Assembly (NCBI GenBank): GCA_964030785.1
Contig: OZ034970.1
Span: 38,119,901-38,183,900 of the forward strand
Direction: 5' to 3'
Length of the DNA: 64,000 nt
Origin: Siderastrea siderea
Taxonomy: Eukaryota > Cnidaria > Anthozoa > Scleractinia > Rhizangiidae
The translations under genes were made by a program, and so were the position numbers. The notes under the pieces were generated by a model that saw only the letters and a list, made by a program, of their open reading frames with translations, did not search any database and was not told where the DNA came from. This document shows, piece after piece, positions 1 through 7,746 of this stretch (the first letter of the stretch is position 1; the number at the start of each line of letters is the position of its first letter).

Positions 1-2
1 CT

Positions 3-3000
3 AGTTTGAAGAAACTCAGCAAATCACAGCTTATCAAATTGCTTCTGAATCAAAAGAAAAGGAAGCCTGAAATCATCATAGCAGATGATACCAAACCAGT
101 TTCAACACAAAGGACTTATAAACCAAGACCACCTGTACCAACACCTCGCAAGAGTGTCAAACAGATGGCTAAAGAATATGAAGAAAACATCATTCTTCCA
201 CCTCCAGAATTCAGGGATAATTATAAACCAGTTCCAGCACCAAGAACTAAACAACATGCAGTTAAAAAACCGGTTCCAACACCAAGAACCAAAATAGAAC
301 AAACAGACAAAGCCTTAAAAGGTTACACTAAGTCTTATGAAATCAGCATCAAAAACAATAAAGACCCCTTAACCCAAATGCAAAACACAAGAAAGGCTAT
401 AGAACATCGTGTAATAACTTTGTTGAATGAAATGAAAGGCTTGAAATACGTTGAAACATTGAAAGTCACATTTAGCAAAATTTCTGATGGTGAAATAGTT
501 GAAAAGTCAGCATATTTCAATAGTAAACCTCAAACAATTATTAACCATACAGAAATCAATGAAGCATTACAAATGTCTAAACAAAATATCTTAAACCAGA
601 TCTCCCAGTGGATATCAGAAGGTTCAGGATGGACAGTCCAATCTGTTGATAGCCATTACCTCAACATTGTCAAATACAAGCCCATGAAAGGATCCTCATA
701 TATCCAACTGCCTTCTGAACTGCGAAATAGTGCTAAGGGACTAATTAACATGAAAAATGAAGATAATGAATGTTTCAGATGGTGTCATATCCGGCACTTA
801 AACCCACAAGAGAAATATCCTCAAAGAATAAAAAAGACAGACAAACAATACGTTGAAAAGTTAGATTATTCAAACATTGATTTTCCAGTAAGTGTCAAAC
901 ATTATAACAAAATTGAGAAGCAAAACAGTATCAATATAAGCGTATTCGGATACGAAAACAAAGAGCCATATCCCATCTATGTTTCCAAAGAAAAGTATGA
1001 AGATCATATGGAACTACTTCTGGTAACTAAAAATGAAAACATGCATTATGTTCTGATAAAGGATTTCAACAAATTCATGTATAACCAAACAAAACACGAA
1101 CATAGGAAACACTTTTGTATGCACTGCCTGCAATGTTTCAGTTCCGACAGGGTATTAAATAATCATAAAGACAATTGCATTCAAGTGAACGGTACTCAAG
1201 CAATAAAAATGCCTGACAAAGACAATAACATACTGAAATTCAACAACTTCCATAAACAGCAACCTGTGCCATTTGTCATTTATGCTGATTTTGAGGCTAT
1301 AACAGAGAAGATTCATGGATGTCAACAAGACGGTAATAAATCATACACCGAAGCTTACCAAAGGCATACAGACTGTGGATATGGTTATAAAGTGGTTTGT
1401 TGTTATGACGACAAATATACAAAACCAATACAAATATATAGGGGTGAAAAGGCTGTTTATAAATTCATGGAAAATATTTTAGAAGAAGTTAAATACTGCA
1501 AAAAAGTAATGAAAAAACATTTCAATAAACCATTGAGAATGACAAAAGAGAATGAACAGGAATTTGAAAAAGCAAAAGAATGTCATATATGCGATAAAAA
1601 ATACACTGAGAAAGACCTTCGAGTCAGAGATCATTGTCATATTACTGGTCAATACAGAGGCTCAGCTCACCAAGAATGTAATCTGAAACTCAGAATAAAT
1701 CCAAAAGAAATAAAAATTCCTGTTATATTCCATAATTTGAGAGGTTATGACAGTCATTTCATTATGCAAGAAATTGGAGCTATTGTTAAGAATAATACAT
1801 ACACCAAAAACGAAAAAGAGATTAAAATGGACATAAATGCAATTCCAAACAATATGGAGAAGTGTATGGCTTTTATGCTTGGTAATCATCTTACCTTCAT
1901 TGATAGTTTCCAATTCATGAGCTCTAGTTTGGAAAACCTCGTTAAGAATATGACGAAATGTGGGAAATGTGATACGTGTAACCCCGGTAAGTGTATAAAA
2001 CGAAGTATCAATAGTGAAGGTCGTATAATACAACATAAAACAAGCTTCCCATGTGGTGAATGTATAAATTGTAAAAATAGTGTTAAAGCATGTATAACAC
2101 CAAATTATGATAATCTAATATATACCTCCAAAAAGTTCAAAGGTAAAAAGCTGGATCTGATGGCAAGAAAAGGAGTATACCCTTACGACTACATGGACAG
2201 TTTCGATAAATTCAATGAAAAACTGCCAACAAAAGAAGACTTTTATAGTAATATGAATAATGAGCATATTTCAGATGAAGATTATTGTCATGCTCAGAAA
2301 GTGTGGAATACATTTCAATTACAAACAATGGGTGAATACCATAATTTATATCTTAAGTCTGATATCCTTTTATTAGCCGACGTGTTTGAAAACTTTCGCA
2401 AAACATGTCTTCAGTATTACAAATTAGACCCATGCCACTATTTCACTAGCCCTGGTTTGAGTTGGGACGCCATGTTGAAGATGACTAATATTCAATTGGA
2501 ACTAATGACAGACATAGATATGTTTCAATTCATTGAAAAAGGCATGCGTGGTGGGATCAGTTATATTGCCAATCGATATGGAAAAGCGAATAACAAGTAC
2601 ATGAGTGAATATGATGAGAAAGAGCCGTCAAAGTACATTATGTATCTTGATGCTAATAATTTATACGGTTGGGCTATGAGCCAATATCTCCCTACTGGCG
2701 GTTTCAAATGGTTGACGGAAAAGCAGATTAATAAAATCAATTTAGCTCAGTATAATGAAGACAGTAATAAAGGATTGTTAATAGAAGTCGATTTAGAATA
2801 CCCGAAAGAGTTGCATGACCTTCATAATGACTACCCATTAGCCGCCGAGAGAGTTTGTGTTAATAAAGATATGCTGTCTGAGTATTGTAAAACAATAGCT
2901 ACAAAATACAATATATCGACAGGACTAGTACACAAACTGATCCCTACATTAAGCAATAAAGAAAAATATGTTCTGCATTACAGAAACCTGCAGTTGTATC

Positions 3001-3905
3001 TTGATCTTGGATTGAAAGTGAATAAAGTCCATCGAGTGTTAGAATTCAATCAGTCACCTTGGCTCAAACAATACATTCAATTCAATACACTGAAACGTAC
3101 TCAAGCGAAAAATTCATTCGAAAAAGATTTCTTCAAACTTATGAATAACTCAGTATTTGGTAAAACTATGGAAAACATAAGAAAGAGAGTTGATGTCAGA
3201 CTTGTGACTGATGAAAAGAAACTATTGAAGATGGCTTCTAAACCTACTTATGTAAGCAGTAAGATATTCAACGAAAATCTAGTTGCTGTACATAAAATAA
3301 AGGAAACGCTCACTTTAAACAGGCCGGCATATGTAGGAATGTGTATTCTAGATCTGAGCAAGACATTGATGTATGATTTTCATTATAACTACATAAAAGA
3401 AAAGTATGGTAACAAAGCCAAATTATTATTCACAGACACAGACTCATTAACATATGAGATTGAAGCTGAAGATGTGTACCAAGACTTTTGGAATGACAAA
3501 GATCGATTTGACAACAGCGACTATCCAGAAAGCTCTCCGTATTTCGATAAGACAAATAAAAAGGTAATTGGCAAATTCAAAGATGAAGCAGCTGGAATTC
3601 CAATAACAGAATTCGTCGGTTTGCGATCAAAAATGTATAGCTACATAAAAGACAACAAGAAAGTAGGGAAAACAGCCAAGGGAATCAAGAAGAACATAAT
3701 AAAGAACAATATCAAACATGAAGATTATAAAAATGTATTAATTAATAACAAACAAATACATCATACTATGAAAACTATTCGAAGCAGCAAACATCAACTT
3801 GGAAGTTATGAAATAAACAAAGTGTCACTCAGCTGTTTCGACGATAAACGATATATAGCAAACGATGGAATCAACAGTTTCTCTTACGGACATTATGCAA
3901 TCTGA
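3..3905 (+). CDS. PolB: Protein-primed family B DNA polymerase of a Polinton/adintovirus-like element (5' end cut by window)
   Basis: The frame is open from the first bases of the window, so the true start lies to the left; about 1300 residues are visible. Residues 36-105 hold three proline-rich repeats of the form PVPTPR/PVPAPR. A CxxC..H..C finger lies near residues 371-391 and an HNH/endonuclease VII-like CHIC..DHCHITG segment near 525-555. Exonuclease motifs are YADFEAI (about 425), NLRGYDSHF (about 577) and YLKSDILLLADVF (about 783). Polymerase motif A is LDANNLYGW (about 881), motif B is KLMNNSVFGK (about 1045) and motif C is TDTDS (about 1143). All acidic catalytic residues are present and there is no internal stop, so the enzyme could be active. 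Family knowledge: this polymerase replicates the linear Polinton genome from a protein primer. No typical upstream promoter is visible because the 5' end is missing. Confidence 0.95.
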   Translation, partial: SLKKLSKSQLIKLLLNQKKRKPEIIIADDTKPVSTQRTYKPRPPVPTPRKSVKQMAKEYEENIILPPPEFRDNYKPVPAPRTKQHAVKKPVPTPRTKIEQTDKALKGYTKSYEISIKNNKDPLTQMQNTRKAIEHRVITLLNEMKGLKYVETLKVTFSKISDGEIVEKSAYFNSKPQTIINHTEINEALQMSKQNILNQISQWISEGSGWTVQSVDSHYLNIVKYKPMKGSSYIQLPSELRNSAKGLINMKNEDNECFRWCHIRHLNPQEKYPQRIKKTDKQYVEKLDYSNIDFPVSVKHYNKIEKQNSINISVFGYENKEPYPIYVSKEKYEDHMELLLVTKNENMHYVLIKDFNKFMYNQTKHEHRKHFCMHCLQCFSSDRVLNNHKDNCIQVNGTQAIKMPDKDNNILKFNNFHKQQPVPFVIYADFEAITEKIHGCQQDGNKSYTEAYQRHTDCGYGYKVVCCYDDKYTKPIQIYRGEKAVYKFMENILEEVKYCKKVMKKHFNKPLRMTKENEQEFEKAKECHICDKKYTEKDLRVRDHCHITGQYRGSAHQECNLKLRINPKEIKIPVIFHNLRGYDSHFIMQEIGAIVKNNTYTKNEKEIKMDINAIPNNMEKCMAFMLGNHLTFIDSFQFMSSSLENLVKNMTKCGKCDTCNPGKCIKRSINSEGRIIQHKTSFPCGECINCKNSVKACITPNYDNLIYTSKKFKGKKLDLMARKGVYPYDYMDSFDKFNEKLPTKEDFYSNMNNEHISDEDYCHAQKVWNTFQLQTMGEYHNLYLKSDILLLADVFENFRKTCLQYYKLDPCHYFTSPGLSWDAMLKMTNIQLELMTDIDMFQFIEKGMRGGISYIANRYGKANNKYMSEYDEKEPSKYIMYLDANNLYGWAMSQYLPTGGFKWLTEKQINKINLAQYNEDSNKGLLIEVDLEYPKELHDLHNDYPLAAERVCVNKDMLSEYCKTIATKYNISTGLVHKLIPTLSNKEKYVLHYRNLQLYLDLGLKVNKVHRVLEFNQSPWLKQYIQFNTLKRTQAKNSFEKDFFKLMNNSVFGKTMENIRKRVDVRLVTDEKKLLKMASKPTYVSSKIFNENLVAVHKIKETLTLNRPAYVGMCILDLSKTLMYDFHYNYIKEKYGNKAKLLFTDTDSLTYEIEAEDVYQDFWNDKDRFDNSDYPESSPYFDKTNKKVIGKFKDEAAGIPITEFVGLRSKMYSYIKDNKKVGKTAKGIKKNIIKNNIKHEDYKNVLINNKQIHHTMKTIRSSKHQLGSYEINKVSLSCFDDKRYIANDGINSFSYGHYAI

Positions 3906-3908
3906 AGA

Positions 3909-4093
3909 TGTGACGTCACGCCACAGCTGTGGCGTTTTGCGGTTGACCGAGATCATACGATAGTCTCATGTCATTGACACAATAGCTATTAGTAATGACG
4001 TCACGCCACAGCTGTGGCGTTTTGTGGCTTAATATTATTTAAACCCATTGACACAATAGCTATCAGTGATGACGTCACGCCACAGCTGTGTCG
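3909..4093. repeat. Three copies of a CRE plus E-box palindromic repeat downstream of PolB
   Basis: The core tgacgtcacgccacagctgt occurs at 3911-3930, 3996-4015 and 4070-4089. Each copy holds the palindrome TGACGTCA (a CREB/ATF consensus) followed six bases later by CAGCTG within ccacagctgtgg. Copies two and three are also preceded by the shared segment cattgacacaatagctat (3972-3989 and 4046-4063), so the longer unit is about 47 bp. They start four bases after the PolB stop codon. They could be transcription-factor sites, origin iterons or both. Confidence 0.9.
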
Positions 4094-4139
4094 GTCTCCA
4101 TACAAGTTCCGTAAGCACAGTCTACTTTTCTGTTCACTA

Positions 4140-4254
4140 CAAACTTTACTGACAAACTTTACTGACAAACTTTACTGACAAACTTTACTGACAAACTTTA
4201 CTGACAAACTTTACTGACAAACTTTACTGACAAACTTTACTGACAAACTTTACT
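4140..4254. repeat. 13-bp tandem repeat, 8.8 copies
   Basis: The unit caaactttactga repeats without visible mismatch from 4140 to 4254. It lies between the CRE repeats and the AP-1/kappaB block, in the terminal non-coding part of the first left-edge element. Its perfect identity suggests recent expansion. Confidence 0.95.
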
Positions 4255-4290
4255 TCAAATACAAGTTCATCTGATATTACATGACAATCT

Positions 4291-4312
4291 GATGACTCAT
4301 CGGGAAAGTCCC
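4291..4312. promoter_or_regulatory. AP-1 and kappaB consensus block
   Basis: TGACTCA (AP-1 consensus) at 4293-4299 is followed by GGAAAGTCCC (reverse complement of the classical kappaB site GGGACTTTCC) at 4303-4312. The same pair with similar flanks occurs in the right-hand element at 55322-55346. Three CTTCCTG (ETS-core) copies and one p53-half-site-like AGACATGTCC follow within about 80 bp. Binding is inferred from consensus sequences only. Confidence 0.55.
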
Positions 4313-4712
4313 ATTTCATCATAAACTTCCTGTTTTCACCAGACATGTCCAGACTTGTTTCTCGGTATGACTTCCTGTTTTCCGAGAATTTTAAACTTCC
4401 TGCAGTCTGGCGTCACGTGACGGAATAATGCGTTGGATAAAACATATAGATTTCCATAAAATAATACCATCACATAATACCATCACATAATAGGCGCCCA
4501 TCGCTCTTCGAGCTCTTCCCACCTAGGCGCCTTTTGCAATGACGAATCCTCCATCCCCGTGACTTCGTCTTTGAATGTCTTGCTACGCAAGCCAATCAAA
4601 TACTTTGTCATGCCGAGGATTCTATTGCCGTGACGGAGTCACGTGACGGAAAATGCATTCGGTACCACATGAAATAAAAACATATAGATTTCATCAAATG
4701 GAAAAATGCGTT

Positions 4713-4840
4713 CGGTACCATTTTGCCTACAGTGCCCTACGAGAGGTACTACGTACCTCTCTACCCACTGTAGGCCGGAAGGAGCCTCACTCGTCAGGAC
4801 AAGTCCTGACGACTTCCCGAGCCTGCTCGGCTCCTTACCG
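4713..4840. other. Branched multi-hairpin structure
   Basis: A perfect 9-bp stem (4726-4734 with 4766-4774) encloses a second perfect 9-bp stem with a 3-base loop (4741-4749 with 4753-4761). Next to it, an 8-bp stem (4779-4786 with 4829-4836) encloses two arms: a 9-bp hairpin with a 2-base loop (4792-4800 with 4803-4811) and a 6-bp hairpin (4817-4822 with 4825-4830, sharing two bases with the outer stem). A weak outer stem cggta/taccg closes the whole. The topology recalls T-shaped parvoviral terminal hairpins, but no parvoviral homology is claimed. Confidence 0.75.
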
Positions 4841-4876
4841 ACATGTGAAATAAAAAATGATCTCCATCTGATGGAT

Positions 4877-4942
4877 AGTAGTTATAGAGTTGGTTCGGTA
4901 ACAGATCATTTCTGATCTGGTACCGCCAACTCTATAACTACT
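4877..4942. other. Terminal 66-bp hairpin (copy 1)
   Basis: The 17-bp arms agtagttatagagttgg (4877-4893) and its exact complement (4926-4942) enclose a second stem with one mismatch around a short AT loop. A diverged version lies at 7675-7746. This sequence supplies the last residues of the truncated fibre reading frame on the minus strand. Confidence 0.85.
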
Positions 4943-5746
4943 TTTTTCAAACAAGAGTTTAAGTTGGTAAGCTTTTTTATTAATTTGATGTGGAGAATTG
5001 GGAAAATCGACAATACCCAAAACCTCGATATTGTTTTCACTCGAAGATTCATCAGTGTCTTCCATCAAGTATCTGAAGGCGTCTCGTTTTTGTTCTGAGT
5101 TATTGATCTGAGATTCACGAATTTTTTGAGTGACAAGATTTCTCAAATCTTTTATTTCCTCTTGCACAAAATCAACATTAACTGCGGATTTTGAATTTCT
5201 GTAATCGGTTTGTAAGTTAATAATTTTATTGTTATTTAAATTCAAGTTTCCAGTCATATTGTTGGTGCCATCAACTTTGAGAAACTTTTTTTGTGTCATG
5301 TCATCAATTCTGTTGTTAACAAACTCGACACATGCGGCGTCTCTTTGGTTTGATGGAAGATCAAGATTGATAATTGAATTATTTTTCATATCAATATCAG
5401 ATCCTTTATCCAGTTTTTTTTCAAGTTGATTATTAACATATTTTTTGTTTGTGGCTTGATCTGCCTGTGTTGGGTCTTTCACATTGAAAATTGTATTATT
5501 ATTCATATCAATATTTACTTCCATTTGACCCCCTTCCTTCTTTGACAAGAATATCTCTCTTTGCGATTCATAATTGATAACCTTGTTGAGATTACCATGA
5601 ACTGGATAATTGTCTTTTGGGACAACGAGTGACCCTGTCATCGTATCACCAGATATTGCAACAAATTTAGATGTATCCACACTTGGAATCTTAGCTATTT
5701 CAGAATCAATATATTGTTTAGTAACCACATCATCACGCTCTTCCAT
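4943..5746 (-). pseudogene. Fibre shaft fragment, truncated at both ends
   Basis: The minus-strand frame encodes about 268 residues homologous to the shaft of the fibre protein at 56110-57884. It has repeated roughly 40-residue units with the pattern DMNNN-I-N--P----A----YVNN. Its 3' part is almost identical in DNA to 56866-57010. Homology stops abruptly at 4943, where the terminal hairpin begins, so the reading frame continues only into hairpin-encoded residues. At the 5' end it begins MEERDDVVTKQYIDSEIAK, lacks the collagen tail of the other copy, and abuts a head-domain fragment on the opposite strand. It is best read as a rearranged remnant. Confidence 0.8.
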
Positions 5747-6143
5747 TCACCACATAAACGGGTTTTTAAATTCGACAAAAGGGAACAAAAATTTTGTTTT
5801 AAATGGCGCCGAAATAATGTCATTGCCGGGTGAAGCGATTTTGAAAAATATTGATATATATTGTACGCGTCCAATCACTTCTTCTTCTTCTCATGTCACT
5901 GTACATAGACACAAAAAAATATCTTTGAAACTCAAAACATCTTTACGGAATTTTTTTACTGGAACTCTAAGCTCTTCAAGAAATTTTACCTCAAAAAAAA
6001 GTGGGTGGTATCAGACAATAAACCCAAATTCTTTCCAAATGCCTTCGTCTGGGATTTTGGCTTTTGAACTAAATATGAATGATGATATTTGGAAAAGTTA
6101 CAACGCAATTATACTTCGTATCGAGTATCAAACAAGTGCGTGA
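5747..6143 (+). pseudogene. Fibre head (C-terminal) domain fragment
   Basis: An open plus-strand frame from about 5747 to the stop at 6141-6143 encodes roughly 130 residues beginning IHHINGFLN and ending AIILRIEYQTSA. The same domain is recognisable, in broken frames, at the C-terminal end of the right-hand fibre gene (minus strand, 56460-56110), where HGFLNT and LILIEYRTP occur in the same order. Here it points away from the shaft fragment that should precede it, so shaft and head have been separated by an inversion or recombination near 5746. The first in-frame ATG is 5817. The alternative of a second, separate fibre gene that lost its 5' end cannot be excluded. Confidence 0.6.
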
Positions 6144-6183
6144 TTACTTTCCACAAAAAAATTTACATTTATTATATAGCACA

Positions 6184-6280
6184 ATGCAGGATATCCATCT
6201 GATTGGAGCATGGAATGCTTTTTAGAATATATTATTATCCCAAAAGAAATAATGAGGATTCCGAAGAAGATAATGAATAA
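6184..6280 (+). pseudogene. Possible small acidic-tailed peptide gene, frame-broken
   Basis: ATG at 6184 follows a TATATAG motif and opens MQDIHLIGAWNAF before a stop. The adjacent frame continues with a tyrosine-rich then acidic tail (NNEDSEEDNE) ending at 6280. It sits in the small gap between the fibre head fragment and the next ORF. Support is only position, promoter-like motif and plausible composition. Confidence 0.25.
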
Positions 6281-6297
6281 TCTAACTTTATAATATA

Positions 6298-6420
6298 ATG
6301 AGAACAGCTATTTTAATCAACGAAATTATTGAGAATATAGAAAAAATAGTTCGAAACATCAGAAAATTATACATCAGTATTAAGAAATCGTTCAAAAAAG
6401 AAAAAAATGTAACCATATAA
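6298..6420 (+). CDS. Small basic protein, 40 aa, unrecognised
   Basis: ATG 6298 directly follows the motif tataata, and the frame runs 40 codons to TAA at 6418-6420, six bases before the next start. The product is mostly helix-forming, isoleucine- and lysine-rich, with a basic C-terminus (KKSFKKEKN). It lies codirectionally just upstream of the SLATT-like gene and may share its transcript. Function unknown. Confidence 0.45.
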   Translation: MRTAILINEIIENIEKIVRNIRKLYISIKKSFKKEKNVTI

Positions 6421-6425
6421 TATAT

Positions 6426-6914
6426 ATGGATAGACGTGAAAGCATATTCAATTGGAACCATGTTTCAGAAAATTTAACGGAAGATCAAATATCTGAGTTG
6501 AAAGCATTGTACAAATTCTATCATAAAAAATATTGGCTTGCAAAAATGACATTTAAATATTACAAAAAGGCAGAACTTGCATGTAATATTGGATCTGTTT
6601 TTTTGATAGTAACTGGGACTGTAGTTGGTGGTGTAACACTAAACCCTATTCCTCTTGGAGTGATATCCGGTTCTGGGCTCTTGCTTAAATCATATTCAGA
6701 GGCTAAAAATTATAAAAGGAAGATTGAGATGTCAAAATTCGCATACACTTCGTACGAAAAAGTTTTAACACATTTGCGATCTTTTATGAGAGGACTGGAA
6801 TATAATGACAAAGAATTTATTGATTTTGTCAAAATTCTAGATGATATAATAGTAGATATGTGTCCGTTAACTGACAAATTTGAAAAGAAATATAATAAGG
6901 TATTCATCCAATAA
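6426..6914 (+). CDS. Two-membrane-segment SLATT-like protein (left element copy)
   Basis: 162 residues starting at ATG 6426, two bases after the end of a TATAATATA promoter-like motif. Residues 1-45 are polar and helical (FNWNHV..ELKALYKFYHKKYW); residues about 50-88 form a hydrophobic hairpin with GGVTLNP in the middle; the C-terminal half is charged helix ending in KKYNKVF. It is clearly homologous to the minus-strand protein at 55601-56083: NFNH-, LYxFYHKK, CN, GGxTLNP, FAxxxYxK, RG, F and a KxxYxKxF tail all align. The layout (helix, two TM segments, long helix) resembles SLATT domains, known in bacteria as membrane effectors of nucleotide-activated defence systems. That assignment is inference; presence in two diverged elements argues for a conserved viral role. 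Confidence 0.75.
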   Translation: MDRRESIFNWNHVSENLTEDQISELKALYKFYHKKYWLAKMTFKYYKKAELACNIGSVFLIVTGTVVGGVTLNPIPLGVISGSGLLLKSYSEAKNYKRKIEMSKFAYTSYEKVLTHLRSFMRGLEYNDKEFIDFVKILDDIIVDMCPLTDKFEKKYNKVFIQ

Positions 6915-7467
6915 TAGATTTTATTTTATCACCGATTAGAGACATAATACTAGCCCAATATTTATTATAAAAAGCTAAAGTTTTTTTCGATTTACTAATT
7001 GGAATTTGTTTATGAGGTATCCCCATCATCTTGAATATCTTTATCATAATAAAATTAACGCTAATCATTCTTTTCCTTGTACCATTAACTTCATTAAGAA
7101 CCTTACCGATCTCTGTAAACACTCTATCGATCTTATATTTCTGACAGTTTGATATTTTAATGTTATATTTTTCTTCAATATCGAGTAATATGTTGCTGAT
7201 GTGGTACTCTCGATGGTAAACAGATTTTCTAATAAATTTATGTCTATTTTCATAAAAATTAACATATTCTTTCACATAATTATATCCTTGAACAATACCA
7301 CAACTTAGACAGGCTAACATCCCATCGTCATTAATAATATACTGATTATCACAGCATTCATCATATTTCGGTTTTTCATTAGAATCTTCCAATTTTTGGT
7401 CACAAAAAGGACAAACAATATCTCCTGATTCTTTCAGTTCATCATGTAATTCCTTGTTACAATTCAT
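6904..7467 (-). CDS. Zinc-ribbon protein resembling viral late transcription factor 3 / TFIIB
   Basis: 187 residues from ATG 7467, preceded on the minus strand by TATAATAGTATAGA. Residues 17-55 hold Cys pairs CPFC, CC and CLSC typical of a TFIIB-type zinc ribbon. These are followed by VYHREYHISNILLDI (about 80-95) and a basic C-terminal part (SKSKKTLAFYNKYW, LIGDKI). This order, zinc ribbon then a Y-x-R-x-x-H helix, is the layout I associate with VLTF3-like proteins of large DNA viruses. It converges on the SLATT-like gene with an 11-bp overlap. If correct, it may direct transcription from the TATAATATAC motifs of these elements. A generic TFIIB-like factor is the main alternative. Confidence 0.55.
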   Translation of the reverse strand: MNCNKELHDELKESGDIVCPFCDQKLEDSNEKPKYDECCDNQYIINDDGMLACLSCGIVQGYNYVKEYVNFYENRHKFIRKSVYHREYHISNILLDIEEKYNIKISNCQKYKIDRVFTEIGKVLNEVNGTRKRMISVNFIMIKIFKMMGIPHKQIPISKSKKTLAFYNKYWASIMSLIGDKIKSIIG

Positions 7468-7502
7468 TCTATACTATTATATGAGATATTTTTTTATATG
7501 AT

Positions 7503-7746
7503 TCAAACTCCCTATTTTCCGAGAATTTCAGACTTCCTGTTGTATGAAGTCACGCGATGGAAGAATGCGTTGGATACATCATGAGATAAAACATATAGTA
7601 TCCAAATCCAAATAATCGCGCTCATGAAATAAAATAGATATAGTTATCCATAAAATGATCTCCATCTGATGGAAAGTAGATATAGAGTTGGGTTTGGTAA
7701 CAGAGCATTTTCAAAATGCTCTGGTACCCCCAACTATATAACTACT
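7503..7746. repeat. Terminal repeat unit, copy 2 (end of second left-edge element)
   Basis: It contains, in the same order and orientation as 4368-4942, the tttccgagaattt / cttcctg block, the aatgcgttggata block and the aaaatgatctccatctgatg block, but lacks the middle branched-hairpin segment. Its edge at 7746 ends in ataactact like the first copy and is followed immediately by the host minisatellite. Two copies in the same orientation fit two tandem right-hand ends rather than the two ends of one element. Confidence 0.55.

Larger units (their letters stand above)
4368..4942. repeat. Terminal repeat unit of the first left-edge Polinton (copy 1)
   Basis: Blocks of this stretch recur in the same orientation at 7503-7746: the ttttccgagaattt / cttcctg block, the aatgcgttggata..aacatatag block, and the aaaatgatctccatctgatg block with the hairpin after it. 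A further degenerate block lies at 4625-4715, with palindromic CGTCACGTGACG at 4413-4424 and a related site near 4638. On the minus strand the outer end reads AGTAGTTATAG, resembling the proposed terminus of the right-hand element at 52829. I interpret it as a Polinton terminal repeat whose outer edge is 4942, because homology to a coding fibre gene starts at 4943. Confidence 0.55.

Noticed and set aside
4835..4942. C-terminal 36 residues of the fibre shaft frame as a natural domain
   Set aside because: These residues are encoded by the terminal hairpin, not by fibre sequence. The homologous gene continues with different residues at this point.
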